Source of the DNA: an uncultured Brevinema sp.
Lineage (GTDB): Bacteria > Spirochaetota > Brevinematia > Brevinematales > Brevinemataceae
Reading direction: 5' to 3'
NCBI GenBank assembly: GCA_947040475.1
Contig: CAMRBT010000055.1
Coordinates: forward strand, 1 to 9,189
DNA: 9,189 nucleotides
The position numbers and the translations under genes are program-made. Each line of letters begins with the position of its first letter. The stretch's first letter is position 1. Positions 1-6,077 of this stretch are shown one piece after another. The notes under the pieces were generated by a model, which worked only from the letters and a program-made list of their open reading frames with translations, was not told the origin of the DNA and ran no database searches.

Positions 1-513
1 TTGGAATCCTCCTGGTAAATTTAGGCCTATCAAAAAACTATTTCCTATTTTATTAGCCGATGATATTTTATTACTATATTCCATCAAAGCTCCTCCTCCC
101 ACATTAAAGCCTAAAACATCTGCTAAAAATTTAAAACGAGAAAATTGATAGCCGAGTTGGAGTGTAACGCCCATATACCCTACAATGGTATATATTTTAT
201 TAAAAGATATTATACTATGATCCTTATTGTTTGAGTCCAAAAAAGCCATGGATACAGTTACTCTGGTATCAATACCATAAATCATTCTATTATTTTTAAT
301 ACGATAATTTGAATAACCTAGCTCTACCTCAAAACCACCTCCAAATAATTTATCACTATATTCTTGAATAGTATTAGAATTGAGTAACTGAACATCTGTT
401 ATATTCATAGAATCAAATCCACCACCCATACTAAAGGTGATATTATGTTTTCCTACTACAGAAAAAACTGGGATATGAAAAAATGTTAGCAAAACAAGAA
501 ATAAGATTGCCAT
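1..513 (-). CDS. Secreted, probable outer-membrane protein, N-terminal part (partial)
   Basis: The minus strand is open from an ATG at 513-511 to the left edge, 171 codons without a stop, so the C-terminus is missing. The start is supported by GAGGGG six bases upstream of the ATG. The protein begins MAILFLVLLTFFHIPVFS, a hydrophobic signal-peptide-like segment (about residues 2-18) with almost no basic n-region; cleavage near residues 18-21 is likely. The rest is rich in Gly, aromatic residues and short alternating hydrophobic/polar stretches (for example FGGGFEVELGYSNYRI and VGYMGVTLQLGYQF), typical of beta-barrel strands. No family can be named from this fragment. It is transcribed divergently from the Lol operon, and the 97-base gap must hold both promoters. 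An outer-membrane barrel is inference from composition; a periplasmic beta-rich protein is the alternative. Confidence 0.75.
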   Translation of the reverse strand, partial: MAILFLVLLTFFHIPVFSVVGKHNITFSMGGGFDSMNITDVQLLNSNTIQEYSDKLFGGGFEVELGYSNYRIKNNRMIYGIDTRVTVSMAFLDSNNKDHSIISFNKIYTIVGYMGVTLQLGYQFSRFKFLADVLGFNVGGGALMEYSNKISSANKIGNSFLIGLNLPGGFQ

Positions 514-575
514 ATCTATCCCCTCATTAAAAGTATAAATCAAATATAATCACAATATTAGCATAAGGGAAATTT

Positions 576-604
576 TTGAGTAAAATAAAAAATTGTACTA
601 TACT
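576..604 (+). promoter_or_regulatory. Predicted sigma-70 promoter of the Lol-ispE-spoVG-tRNA operon
   Basis: TTGAGT (576-581) and TATACT (599-604) are separated by exactly 17 bases, a near-consensus housekeeping promoter. Transcription would start about seven bases after the -10 box, at 610-612, which coincides with the ATG at 611. The first gene may therefore be translated from a leaderless mRNA. Confidence 0.6.
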
Positions 605-610
605 TAATAT

Positions 611-1924
611 ATGAAAAATAAAATAAAATTCACCTTACAAGACTATATGTCTCTTCCTTTGTATCTTGCTTTTAGAAGATTGCTCCCCAAATCTAATTCA
701 CCGGGAGTGGTGTTGCTTCCTAGATTAGCATTCTTTTCTATTGTCTTAGGCGTATCAGCATCTATCTTGATTTTATCTTTAGCGAATGGATTGCATCATA
801 ATTATTTACAAAGGCTTGCCGAATCAGATTCTCATTTATCTATTATCTCTATTGGCAAAGGTATTCCAGCTTATCAAGAAATTATACAAAATGTAAAATC
901 TCACCCTGAAGTAACTTCCGCATATCCTTACTCTCAAGACGAAGCCTTACTCAAATCTTATGGGGAAACAACAGGAATAGTCCTAAAAGGATACCCTCAA
1001 GAATTTGTCAAAGATAGGACTTTTAATACTTATTTTCGATTACTCAAAGGGGAATGGAGTTTTGACAATCCTCGAACGATTACTATTGGAGAAGCTCTTT
1101 CCAAGGGCATGGCTATCTTTATAGGAGATACCGTAGAAATTCTTACTTTTGATGAGGTCTTGGGGACTATCACCTATCGTTTTAAAGTCTCAGGAATATT
1201 CACTGCTAACGACGGTCTATTAGATAAAGGATTGGCTTTTATTTCTTTTGATGATGCTAGTGAAATTTTTGATTTTGATGGCTACTCTCCTTATATAGGA
1301 ATAAGAATAAAAAATTATCAAGACTCCGAAAAGGTTTCTAGAAGTTTAGCTCAAAATTATAATATTCCTTTTAATATCAAAACATGGAAAATCACTCACC
1401 TGAATACCCTCCTTGCTCTAGATAACGAAAAACAAATAATCCGAGTATTATTAGTAATTTTTTTCTGTGTTGCTTTTTTTGGGATTTTAGCCGTGATGAC
1501 GGCTCTTGTTACCGACAAAAGAGATGAGATCGCTCTCCTAAAAACATTAGGCATGACTCCTAAAGAAAACTTTAAATCTTTTGTGTTTACAGGATTGCTG
1601 TTGGGGCTTACAGCTTCTGGTATAGGAATAATTTGTGGAATATTATTGAGTTGGAATTTTAACAATATCATCTCAGGTTTAGAATTTCTTATTAATTTTA
1701 TAGTGTCTATTTTTGGTACTCTTACCAATCAAAAAATAAGCACATTCCATTTTTTAAATCAAAATGTTTATTATCTAAAAGAATTTCCTATCCGTATTCA
1801 AGTAATAGATATCTTTTTTTCTGCTTTCTCTGCTATTTGTTGTACTCTGTTGGCAGCTATTTACCCTGCTTCTATTTCTAAAAATTTCAAACCTGCTGAG
1901 ATACTAAGAAAAAGAGCTTTTTAA
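611..1924 (+). CDS. LolC/LolE-family lipoprotein-releasing ABC transporter permease
   Basis: Inner-membrane permease of the Lol system, which extracts mature lipoproteins from the inner membrane and passes them to the chaperone LolA. At 437 aa it is a little longer than E. coli LolC/LolE (about 400-415). It has the MacB/FtsX layout: TM1 about 36-58, a large periplasmic domain about 60-270, TM2 about 277-300, TM3 about 323-347 and TM4 about 398-418. After TM2 comes the family signature DKRDEIALLKTLGM (302-315), whose coupling helix contacts the ATPase. The C-terminus has the usual YPA...PAEILR ending (418-433). An in-frame TAA at 605-607 fixes 611 as the furthest upstream ATG. No Shine-Dalgarno precedes it or the alternative Met13 (647). 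lolD follows after 17 bases. LolC and LolE cannot be told apart here. As no second permease lies beside it, it could act as a LolF-like homodimer, or its partner may be elsewhere. Confidence 0.88.
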   Translation: MKNKIKFTLQDYMSLPLYLAFRRLLPKSNSPGVVLLPRLAFFSIVLGVSASILILSLANGLHHNYLQRLAESDSHLSIISIGKGIPAYQEIIQNVKSHPEVTSAYPYSQDEALLKSYGETTGIVLKGYPQEFVKDRTFNTYFRLLKGEWSFDNPRTITIGEALSKGMAIFIGDTVEILTFDEVLGTITYRFKVSGIFTANDGLLDKGLAFISFDDASEIFDFDGYSPYIGIRIKNYQDSEKVSRSLAQNYNIPFNIKTWKITHLNTLLALDNEKQIIRVLLVIFFCVAFFGILAVMTALVTDKRDEIALLKTLGMTPKENFKSFVFTGLLLGLTASGIGIICGILLSWNFNNIISGLEFLINFIVSIFGTLTNQKISTFHFLNQNVYYLKEFPIRIQVIDIFFSAFSAICCTLLAAIYPASISKNFKPAEILRKRAF

Positions 1925-1941
1925 TATTATAAGGAAGAGAC

Positions 1942-2607
1942 ATGAATATTATTGCCATAAAAAATTTATCAAAAAGCTATGATTCTCCCCAAGGTACTGT
2001 TCCCGTATTAGCCAATGTTTTTCTCGATGTCAATCAAGGTGAATCTATCGCTATCGTAGGAGAAAGTGGCAGAGGCAAAACAACGCTTTTGTATTTGTTA
2101 TCAGGATTGGATCAAGCTGATACTGGCAGTATTTTAATCAATGATTATCACATAGATCAACTAGATGAAACTGAATTAGCCTTATTTAGGGCTAGTAATT
2201 TTGGCTTTGTCTTTCAACATCATTTTTTGCTCAATGATTTGGATGCTTTAGATAACACCTTGCTACCTCTAAGAATTTCCAAAAAATTCACAGAAGAAAG
2301 TATGCAAGAAATATTAGACTTATTTCATTATTTTGGATTAGAAAAACGTCTTCATCATTTCCCCGATGAATTATCAGGGGGAGAAAAACAAAGAATTTCT
2401 CTCATTAGAGCCTTAGCAACTAAACCTTTGATAATTTTTGCAGATGAACCAACAGGATCTCTCGACAAAGAAAATGCAAAATTATTAGAAGAATTATTAT
2501 TTGAATTAACAAAAAAACAAAATACCACTCTAATTTTATCAACCCATAATACCAATCTTGCACAAAAATGTGATAAAATATATTCTATTGACGATTTGGA
2601 GCAATAA
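1942..2607 (+). CDS. lolD: LolD, ATPase of the lipoprotein-releasing system
   Basis: Cytoplasmic ATPase that drives lipoprotein release by the Lol permease. The 221-aa length is typical of LolD/MacB-type ATPases. All nucleotide-binding motifs are present: Walker A GESGRGKTT (40-48), Q-loop Gln92 in FGFVFQHH, ABC signature LSGGE (144-148), Walker B IIFADEP (164-170), D-loop GSLD (172-175) and switch His202. The stretch after the Q-loop, FLLNDLDALDNTLLPLRI, matches the LolD pattern (LLP-x-x-TALENV-x-x-PL). A good ribosome-binding site, AAGGAAG (1931-1937), lies four bases before the ATG. The stop codon overlaps the ispE start by one base (TAATG), which implies translational coupling. The permease immediately upstream supports LolD over other MacB-like ATPases. 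Confidence 0.93.
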   Translation: MNIIAIKNLSKSYDSPQGTVPVLANVFLDVNQGESIAIVGESGRGKTTLLYLLSGLDQADTGSILINDYHIDQLDETELALFRASNFGFVFQHHFLLNDLDALDNTLLPLRISKKFTEESMQEILDLFHYFGLEKRLHHFPDELSGGEKQRISLIRALATKPLIIFADEPTGSLDKENAKLLEELLFELTKKQNTTLILSTHNTNLAQKCDKIYSIDDLEQ

Positions 2608-3473
2608 TGTTATTATTAAATCAGTTCACCTCTACTTCAAAAATTAATTTATATCTTGATATTATAGGCAAAGACCCTGTTGATGGTTATCATTTTATAG
2701 AAAGTATTTTTTATGAAATTCCTTGGGGCGATGATTTTGAGATTTATTCTTCTAATGAAGATAAAGTTGAATTTTCAGGTCTTGATTCAGAAACAATCCC
2801 CGAAGACAATACCGTCACCAAAGCTCTGAGATTGTTCAAAGAAAAATTTAATATTAAAAAAACTTACCATATTAAGATACAAAAAAATGTGCCTATGGGT
2901 GCTGGATTGGGTGGTGGTAGTGGGAATGCTGGTGCTACATTAAAATGGTTGGCACAGCGATTTAATGTTAACATAGAAGATTGTGTTGATATCGCTCATC
3001 AAGTAGGGAGCGATGTTCCTTTTTTTCTCTATGGAAACATGGCTTTGGTAGAAGGCAAAGGCGAAATCATCACCCCTTTAAAAAGCTCTCTAAAAAAGGG
3101 GATGGGTCTCGTCGTCATCTATCCCAACATACACATATCTACCAAAGAAGCTTTTAGTATTATTACCGAAGATCACTTTATAAGTAATAAAAAGTCCCAG
3201 AAAGAAATTTTCTTAAAAAAAACTTGCTTAGGGCTTGACAAACTTAATAAATCAGTATATAATATATTTAACGATAATTTAGAAACGTTAAATCAAGATC
3301 TTCATAAATTTAAAAAGTGCTTAGAATGTTTATTGTCTCCTGATATTATCATGATGACTGGCAGTGGATCGAGTTTTATTCTTTTTTATCAAAACACAAA
3401 AAAATTACATCATACCAAAAAAAAAATTGAACAAACTATCCTCTGTTCAAGAAATTATATCCATTCTATTTGA
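2607..3473 (+). CDS. ispE: IspE, 4-diphosphocytidyl-2-C-methyl-D-erythritol kinase
   Basis: GHMP-family kinase of the non-mevalonate (MEP) isoprenoid pathway; it phosphorylates CDP-methylerythritol at the 2-hydroxyl using ATP. At 288 aa it has the normal length. Seen in the protein: the substrate motif KINLYLDIIGKDPVDGYH (12-29, with the conserved Lys12), the glycine-rich ATP loop PMGAGLGGGSGNAGA (96-110), the catalytic Asp136 in GSDVPFF, and the C-terminal GHMP motif TGSGSSF (251-257). Its ATP loop reads SGNAGA where E. coli has SSNAAT, a conservative change. The start overlaps the lolD stop and has TTGGAG (2596-2601) five bases upstream inside lolD. spoVG follows after 32 bases. The product feeds undecaprenyl phosphate and quinone synthesis, so it has no direct link to Lol beyond shared transcription. 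Confidence 0.95.
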   Translation: MLLLNQFTSTSKINLYLDIIGKDPVDGYHFIESIFYEIPWGDDFEIYSSNEDKVEFSGLDSETIPEDNTVTKALRLFKEKFNIKKTYHIKIQKNVPMGAGLGGGSGNAGATLKWLAQRFNVNIEDCVDIAHQVGSDVPFFLYGNMALVEGKGEIITPLKSSLKKGMGLVVIYPNIHISTKEAFSIITEDHFISNKKSQKEIFLKKTCLGLDKLNKSVYNIFNDNLETLNQDLHKFKKCLECLLSPDIIMMTGSGSSFILFYQNTKKLHHTKKKIEQTILCSRNYIHSI

Positions 3474-3492
3474 GTTTATCTTATGGATATGG

Positions 3493-3498
3493 AAGGAG
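3493..3498 (+). promoter_or_regulatory. Ribosome-binding site that sets the spoVG start
   Basis: AAGGAG lies seven bases before the ATG at 3506. It falls inside the longer open frame that begins with TTG at 3470, so it supports the internal ATG as the true spoVG start. The product from 3506 also aligns from its first residue with known SpoVG proteins. Confidence 0.85.
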
Positions 3499-3505
3499 AC
3501 CTACT

Positions 3506-3760
3506 ATGGAAATTACTGATATACGTATCAAAAAAGTTGAAGGCGATGCTAACAAATTACAAGCATACGCATCAATTACTTTTGATGACAATTTTGTTAT
3601 ACATAATATCAAAATCATCGACGGACGTGAAGGGCTATTTATTGCAATGCCTTCTCGTAAAACACGTAGCGGAGAACTAAAAGATGTTGCTCATCCTATT
3701 AACTCTGACTTTCGTGATCGTATGCAAAATGCTATCTTAGAAGCGTATCACGCTGAATAA
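3506..3760 (+). CDS. spoVG: SpoVG, small nucleic-acid-binding regulator
   Basis: SpoVG is a small DNA- and RNA-binding regulator, first known from Bacillus sporulation and septation but also present in non-sporulating bacteria including Borrelia and Staphylococcus. The 84-aa product starts MEITDIRIKK and contains the family core: ASITFDDNFVIHNIKIIDG (26-44), GLFIAMPSRKTRSGE (47-61) and DVAHPINSDFRDRMQ (64-78), ending ILEAYHAE. Start 3506 is chosen because of the AAGGAG site; starting at the upstream TTG (3470) would add 12 residues, MSLSYGYGRRPT, unlike the family. It lies 32 bases after ispE and 34 bases before tRNA-Gln with no terminator between, so all three are probably on one transcript. 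No spore genes are visible, so its role here is likely regulation of envelope or metabolic genes (inference). Confidence 0.95.
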   Translation: MEITDIRIKKVEGDANKLQAYASITFDDNFVIHNIKIIDGREGLFIAMPSRKTRSGELKDVAHPINSDFRDRMQNAILEAYHAE

Positions 3761-3794
3761 TAGCTTTTCATCAAAAAAAAGTATATAAATGCTT

Positions 3795-3866
3795 TGGGGT
3801 GTAGCCAAGTGGTAAGGCATCGGTTTTTGGTATCGACATTCGGTGGTTCGATCCCATCCACCCCAG
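3795..3866 (+). tRNA. tRNA-Gln (anticodon TTG)
   Basis: A full cloverleaf can be drawn by hand. The 7-bp acceptor stem (3795-3801 with 3859-3865) is perfect, beginning with U1-A72 as is typical of bacterial tRNA-Gln, with discriminator G at 3866. The D arm is 3804-3818 (GCC/GGC stem). The anticodon stem is 3820-3824 with 3832-3836 (one G-U), its loop is TTTTGGT, and the anticodon is TTG at 3827-3829. The T arm is 3842-3858 with loop TTCGATC. The next bases are ATC, so the 3' CCA is not encoded and must be added after transcription. No convincing promoter lies between spoVG and the tRNA, so it is probably cut out of the upstream operon transcript. Confidence 0.97.
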
Positions 3867-3869
3867 ATC

Positions 3870-3898
3870 AATTCCTACTCATAAGAGTAGGAATTTTT
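3870..3898 (+). terminator. Strong rho-independent terminator after tRNA-Gln
   Basis: A perfect 11-bp inverted repeat (AATTCCTACTC at 3870-3880 with GAGTAGGAATT at 3885-3895) encloses an ATAA loop and runs into T residues at 3894-3898. It starts four bases after the tRNA discriminator base and would close the whole Lol-ispE-spoVG-tRNA transcript. Confidence 0.9.
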
Positions 3899-3968
3899 CA
3901 TTTTAAATAAATAAATAAAACTTTTATTTTGTTTTCTATTGAAAATTTCTTCATGATAATGTACACTA

Positions 3969-3982
3969 TATAATGATATAAT
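3969..3982 (+). promoter_or_regulatory. Predicted prs promoter (-10 region)
   Basis: Two perfect TATAAT boxes occur, at 3969-3974 and 3977-3982. The second is preceded by TGA, giving an extended -10 (TGnTATAAT), but its start site would fall at or inside the GGAGG ribosome-binding site (3985-3989). The first box, with a start near 3981, therefore fits better. The best -35 candidate for it, TTTCTT (3946-3951, 17-base spacer), is weak. A promoter is needed here because a terminator lies directly upstream. Confidence 0.55.
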
Positions 3983-3996
3983 TTGGAGGCAATTTT

Positions 3997-4971
3997 ATGA
4001 GTGGCAAACCTGGCTTGAAATTGATTACAGGAAGAAGTAATATAGCATTAGCAAAAAATATTTCCTCATATACAGGAATTCATTTGACAGAAACTTATAT
4101 TACTGAGTTTGCTGATGAAGAACTCTTCGTTCGTATCGAAGAAGATATTAGAGGAAGAGATGTTTTTGTTATTCAATCCACCTCTAATCCAGGACATAAA
4201 AATCTCTTTGAATTATTAGTCATTGTAGATGCCCTAAAAAGATCTTCAGTAGGTCAAATAACTGCCGTTATTCCTTATTATGGATATGCACGACAAGAAA
4301 GGAAATCTGAATCTCGTGTCCCTATCACTGCCAAATTAGTCGCCAATCTTCTTGTAGAAGCTGGTGTACATAGAGTGATGACCTTAGATCTTCACGCTGC
4401 TCAAATCCAAGGATTTTTCGATATTCCTGTAGATCATTTATTTGCCTCTGCTATCTTTCACAAATTTGCAAAAAAACACCTTAAAGCAAACGAAGATTGG
4501 GTTGTTGTTTCTCCTGATGTTGGTGGATTAGAAAGAGCTAGACATTTTGCTAAACTCCTTAATGTTGGTATTGCTGTTTTTGACAAAAGAAGAGAACAAA
4601 AAAATCACGCTGAAATATTAAATTTAATTGGTGAGATTGACGGTAAAAACACTATTCTTATCGATGATATGATAGATACTGCTGGGACTATTTGTCAAGC
4701 GGCAAATAGATTAAAAGTTTTAGGGGCAAAAAGCGTTCACATCATGGCATCACATGGTATTTTTTCCCAAGAAGCACCCACACGATTAAAAGAAAGTAGT
4801 GCCGATAGTATTATTGTTACAGACACCATAGAAATATCTGAAGAAAAAAAAGCTATTATTGGTGATAAACTTCATGTATTAAGTGCTGCTGAATTATTTG
4901 GAGAAGCAATAGAGCGAATCCATACTAATAGATCTATTAGCGATCTCTTTTTTGAATCAAAAAAAGTATAA
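3997..4971 (+). CDS. prs: Prs, ribose-phosphate pyrophosphokinase (PRPP synthase)
   Basis: Class I PRPP synthase: transfers pyrophosphate from ATP to ribose 5-phosphate, making the PRPP used for purines, pyrimidines, NAD, histidine and tryptophan. The 324-aa length is near the usual ~315. Seen: the ATP-binding stretch PYYGYARQERK (93-103) followed by SRVPITAK (106-113); LDLHAAQIQGFFDIP (130-144) with the conserved His133; SPDVGGLERAR (172-182); the flexible catalytic loop DKRR (196-199) with Lys197 and Arg199; and the PRPP loop LIDDMIDTAGT (221-231). No catalytic residue is missing. GGAGG (3985-3989) lies seven bases before the ATG. It is a single-gene unit with a terminator on each side. Its nearness to spoVG and ispE matches the order seen in Firmicutes. 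Confidence 0.97.
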   Translation: MSGKPGLKLITGRSNIALAKNISSYTGIHLTETYITEFADEELFVRIEEDIRGRDVFVIQSTSNPGHKNLFELLVIVDALKRSSVGQITAVIPYYGYARQERKSESRVPITAKLVANLLVEAGVHRVMTLDLHAAQIQGFFDIPVDHLFASAIFHKFAKKHLKANEDWVVVSPDVGGLERARHFAKLLNVGIAVFDKRREQKNHAEILNLIGEIDGKNTILIDDMIDTAGTICQAANRLKVLGAKSVHIMASHGIFSQEAPTRLKESSADSIIVTDTIEISEEKKAIIGDKLHVLSAAELFGEAIERIHTNRSISDLFFESKKV

Positions 4972-4985
4972 TAAAATAAAATCAC

Positions 4986-5017
4986 AAAAAAGCCTCTTAT
5001 TAAATAAGAGGCTTTTT
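4986..5017. terminator. Bidirectional rho-independent terminator between convergent genes
   Basis: A GC-containing 9-bp core (GCCTCTTAT at 4992-5000 with ATAAGAGGC at 5004-5012) and a three-base TAA loop are flanked by six A (4986-4991) and five T (5013-5017). Read from the left it ends prs; read from the right, with the A-run becoming a T-run, it ends the minus-strand gene at 5034-5882. Confidence 0.92.
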
Positions 5018-5033
5018 ATTTTAATAGTAATCA

Positions 5034-5882
5034 TTACAATCGATTTTTAAAATTTTGAGACACGATAAGATATTGAGATAATTGTGCAATATCTTCATCA
5101 TCTATCATTTGATCTAATTTGTCAATCTCTCTTTTAATAAAAGAGAGTGTTCTTCTTATATTATCAGCATTATCAATAACACTTTGTGCAGAATATTGCT
5201 TTTTGGTACAAGTTGGTGCTAAGAAACTTCTAAGATCTTTGTTGTAAAATCCAAAAAACAAAGTATCCGCCCAACTATCTTCTTGTAAAATATGGGTAAA
5301 CATATGGGAAATTAAAGATACAGATTGAGATGTTTGAGATAAAATTTCATCAAAAAAATCTGCAGAAGTAGGCACGATCTTTGCTTCTAAAATATTCCAA
5401 AAATCTCTAACATCTTGTAATATTTTAGTGCTCGTATCACTGATAACAGCAACTATTTGATCTTTAAATACATCCCCTCTAACAGTGAATTCATCAGGCA
5501 TTTCATTCAAAAATACAAAACAACTTACATAGGGATTGCTCGAGCCTAATAATTCTGAAATTTCTTCAAAAATTTTAGATTTTACAGGTTGAAAATCCAT
5601 TACATAAGTACCTGAAGATAATAATGACTTAATATTTGTTATTGTTGGAATAATTTCTTGAGACGATTTGTTGATAAAAACACAATCTGCACCTTCGTAA
5701 ATCATAGCTTTTTGAGAAGGCAATGCAGAAAGAAGCCCTTGTTGTTGAGCTTGAAGTATATGTTCATCAGCAGGATCTGTGCATAACACTTCGCACATAG
5801 GATATTTTTTTTTAATCCCCTCTGCTAGTGATGCAGTAAAGTTGTCCCACCCTAAAATAATAACTTTCTCGATTTCTATCAT
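5034..5882 (-). CDS. TyrA-fold (prephenate dehydrogenase-like) protein lacking catalytic motifs
   Basis: A 282-aa cytoplasmic protein resembling prephenate dehydrogenase in overall layout. It has an N-terminal Rossmann-like part (IEKVIILGWDNFTASLAEGI, about 3-22; acidic CTDPADE after strand 2), a segment VMDFQPVK (about 94-101) where TyrA has TDvgSvK, and an all-helical C-terminal half ending with NADNIRRTLSFIKREIDKLD, as in the TyrA dimerization domain. The key motifs are altered: GxGxxG reads GWDNFT, the HPmxG segment reads CFVFLNE, and the TyrA SHLPH stretch reads SQSVS. I infer a pseudo-enzyme or an enzyme of changed specificity, not a working TyrA. The ATG at 5882 is chosen because the Rossmann strand begins there and an AGGGG lies 11 bases upstream. 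A TTG at 5906 would add eight residues and has no ribosome-binding site. It is a single gene, convergent with prs and divergent from the 611-aa gene; no aromatic-pathway gene is nearby. Confidence 0.7.
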   Translation of the reverse strand: MIEIEKVIILGWDNFTASLAEGIKKKYPMCEVLCTDPADEHILQAQQQGLLSALPSQKAMIYEGADCVFINKSSQEIIPTITNIKSLLSSGTYVMDFQPVKSKIFEEISELLGSSNPYVSCFVFLNEMPDEFTVRGDVFKDQIVAVISDTSTKILQDVRDFWNILEAKIVPTSADFFDEILSQTSQSVSLISHMFTHILQEDSWADTLFFGFYNKDLRSFLAPTCTKKQYSAQSVIDNADNIRRTLSFIKREIDKLDQMIDDEDIAQLSQYLIVSQNFKNRL

Positions 5883-5931
5883 AGTTGCCAAAACCCCTAT
5901 TTTCAATTATTTTAATATTTAATTTCTTATA

Positions 5932-5963
5932 TAATATAATATATGACTATATATATTATATTA
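5932..5963. repeat. Perfect 13-bp A/T-only inverted repeat in a divergent promoter region
   Basis: TAATATAATATAT (5932-5944) is exactly complementary in reverse to ATATATTATATTA (5951-5963), with GACTAT between. It has no GC pairs, so it is not a terminator. It sits between two divergent genes and could be an operator, a melting element, or chance in very AT-rich DNA. Confidence 0.5.
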
Positions 5964-5986
5964 CACTATTTTTAGTAAAAAATCAA
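5958..5986 (-). promoter_or_regulatory. Tentative promoter of the TyrA-like gene
   Basis: On the minus strand TTGATT (5986-5981) and TAATAT (5963-5958) are 17 bases apart. The -10 matches only four of six consensus bases and overlaps the inverted repeat. Several other TATA-like boxes lie nearby, so the position is uncertain. Confidence 0.25.
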
Positions 5987-6019
5987 GATATCTACTATTG
6001 TACTATATAAGTAAATCGT

Positions 6020-6048
6020 TTGCAAGAATTTGAATAATAAGTTATACT
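6020..6048 (+). promoter_or_regulatory. Predicted sigma-70 promoter of the 611-aa gene and ftsW
   Basis: TTGCAA (6020-6025) and TATACT (6043-6048) are 17 bases apart. The predicted start near 6055 leaves a leader of about 23 bases containing GAGGT (6067-6071), six bases before the ATG at 6078. The -10 hexamer is the same as that of the Lol operon promoter. Confidence 0.65.
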
Positions 6049-6077
6049 ATGCTAATATCTTTATTTGAGGTTTCTTT

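Noticed and set aside
532..548. Minus-strand -10 candidates (TATACT, TATATT) for the secreted-protein gene
   Set aside because: A promoter must exist in this gap, but neither box has a convincing -35 at the right spacing, so no position is called.
1396..1728. 110-codon minus-strand frame inside the Lol permease gene
   Set aside because: It lies opposite a strongly supported coding region, is rich in basic residues as antisense frames often are, and has no recognisable domain.
2355..2555. 66-codon minus-strand frame inside lolD
   Set aside because: Antisense shadow of the signature and Walker B region of lolD; no independent support.
3470..3505. Longer spoVG starting from TTG at 3470
   Set aside because: The AAGGAG site at 3493-3498 points to the ATG at 3506, and the product from there matches SpoVG from its first residue; the extra 12 residues do not fit the family.
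3782..3789. TATATA/TATAAA as a separate promoter for tRNA-Gln
   Set aside because: No -35-like hexamer occurs at a proper distance; a transcript from the upstream operon is simpler.
3900..3920. Short TAAA/AAAT tandem repeat before prs
   Set aside because: Only about three to four copies in very AT-rich intergenic DNA; likely chance, and no coding or promoter element depends on its length.
5883..5906. Longer TyrA-like protein starting from TTG at 5906
   Set aside because: No ribosome-binding site precedes the TTG, and the Rossmann strand begins just after the ATG at 5882. It is not fully excluded because the site for 5882 is 11 bases away.
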